Part shown: one piece after another, positions 5,186 through 5,577 of the stretch
Layout of the letters: the number at the start of each line of letters is the position of its first letter
Numbering within the stretch: position 1 is the first letter of the stretch
Translations under genes and position numbers: made by a program
Source: Arcobacter sp. UBA7394
GTDB lineage: Bacteria; Campylobacterota; Campylobacteria; Campylobacterales; Arcobacteraceae
DNA: 5,577 bases
Assembly: GCA_002470185.1 (NCBI GenBank)
Contig: DKNG01000098.1
Span: 1 to 5,577 of the forward strand
Direction of reading: 5' to 3'
The notes under the pieces: generated by a model
What the model was told of the DNA's origin: nothing
The model's database searches: none
What the model saw: only the letters and a program-made list of their open reading frames with translations

Positions 5186-5577
5186 ATGAATATAAAACTA
5201 TCTTTAAAAAATATCAATAAAATAAAATCAGATATAGAACTTGTTTTTGTAAAAAATATAAAAAAGCTTTCAAAAGTTGAACAAAAACTTTTAAATAAAT
5301 TATCTTTTTCAACAAAAGCTTTTGATACATATTTTGATGCAAATACAAATAAGTTTTATCTTGCTTGTGAAAAACAAAAAAATGAAGATTTAAAACTTGC
5401 TGTTTGTACTGCAATTAGAGCTATTAAAAAACTAAATATCAAAAGTGTAAAACTATCACTTGTTCAAAATGATAAAGAGTTAAAAATTCAAGATCTAGTA
5501 GAAGGTTTAGAATTAGGGTTTTATGAATTCTCTAGATATAAATCAGATGAGAAAAAGAAAAAAGAGCTTCAAATTAT
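5186..5577 (+). CDS. pepA: Leucyl aminopeptidase (M17 family), N-terminal part (runs off the right edge)
   Basis: The ATG at 5186, behind AAAGGA, opens a frame of 130 codons that continues past the window. The protein begins MNIKLSLKNI and shows the alpha/beta N-terminal domain of cytosolic leucyl aminopeptidases. It includes a stretch ending in AIRAIKKLNIKSVKL (about 87-101), then LVEGLELGFYEFSRYKS (113-129), which matches the helix-and-FxxYK element preceding the catalytic domain in M17 enzymes. The dinuclear metal site and the NTDAEGR-type active-site motif lie outside the window. The enzyme removes N-terminal amino acids from peptides as a cytoplasmic hexamer; relatives in other bacteria also bind DNA, but nothing here tests that. 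Family assignment comes from the N-terminal domain alone, and I rate it likely. Confidence 0.85.
   Translation, partial: MNIKLSLKNINKIKSDIELVFVKNIKKLSKVEQKLLNKLSFSTKAFDTYFDANTNKFYLACEKQKNEDLKLAVCTAIRAIKKLNIKSVKLSLVQNDKELKIQDLVEGLELGFYEFSRYKSDEKKKKELQI

Noticed and set aside
5214..5414. Minus-strand open frame of 66 codons
   Set aside because: It lies entirely inside the pepA coding region on the opposite strand, its translation is low-complexity Leu/Phe/Tyr/Lys, and it has no family resemblance. It is a shadow of the AT-rich pepA codons.
1..5577. Mobile element, CRISPR array, tRNA or rRNA
   Set aside because: I found no spaced direct repeats, transposase or integrase motifs, terminal inverted repeats, or tRNA-like cloverleaf. 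Intergenic gaps are all 201 bp or less and are accounted for by promoters and a terminator.

Overview
The window is AT-rich chromosomal DNA from a Campylobacterota (epsilonproteobacterial) bacterium, most likely Arcobacter or a close relative. Three things point there: a CosR/HsrA-type response regulator, a Peb4-type periplasmic peptidyl-prolyl isomerase directly followed by a class II fructose-bisphosphate aldolase, and the strong A/T codon bias with extended -10 promoters. Genus assignment is inference; no rRNA is present.

Layout. Bases 1-1288 (minus strand) carry a two-component pair: the regulator (602-1288) followed by the N-terminal part of a membrane sensor histidine kinase (575 to the window edge). 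A 201-bp divergent promoter region (1289-1489) separates it from a plus-strand operon, peb4 (1490-2299) and fba (2319-3386, TTG start). The operon ends at a palindromic, probably bidirectional terminator shared with a convergent unknown gene (3421-4110, minus). A second divergent region (4111-4243) leads to an AraC-family regulator with a GyrI-like effector domain (4244-5116, plus). The 5' part of a leucyl aminopeptidase gene (5186 to the edge, plus) closes the window.

Function. The most notable point is the regulator. Its DNA-binding half is nearly that of the essential orphan regulators HP1043/HsrA (Helicobacter) and CosR (Campylobacter), which have lost the phospho-acceptor aspartate. Here the receiver has a complete phosphorylation site, and a kinase gene lies 26 bp downstream. 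The intergenic region it faces is crowded with TTAAG pentamers, which suggests autoregulation and perhaps control of peb4-fba. The remaining genes are housekeeping (protein folding in the periplasm, glycolysis/gluconeogenesis, peptide turnover), apart from the unidentified 229-residue protein and the AraC-family regulator. I see no mobile element, CRISPR array, tRNA or rRNA.
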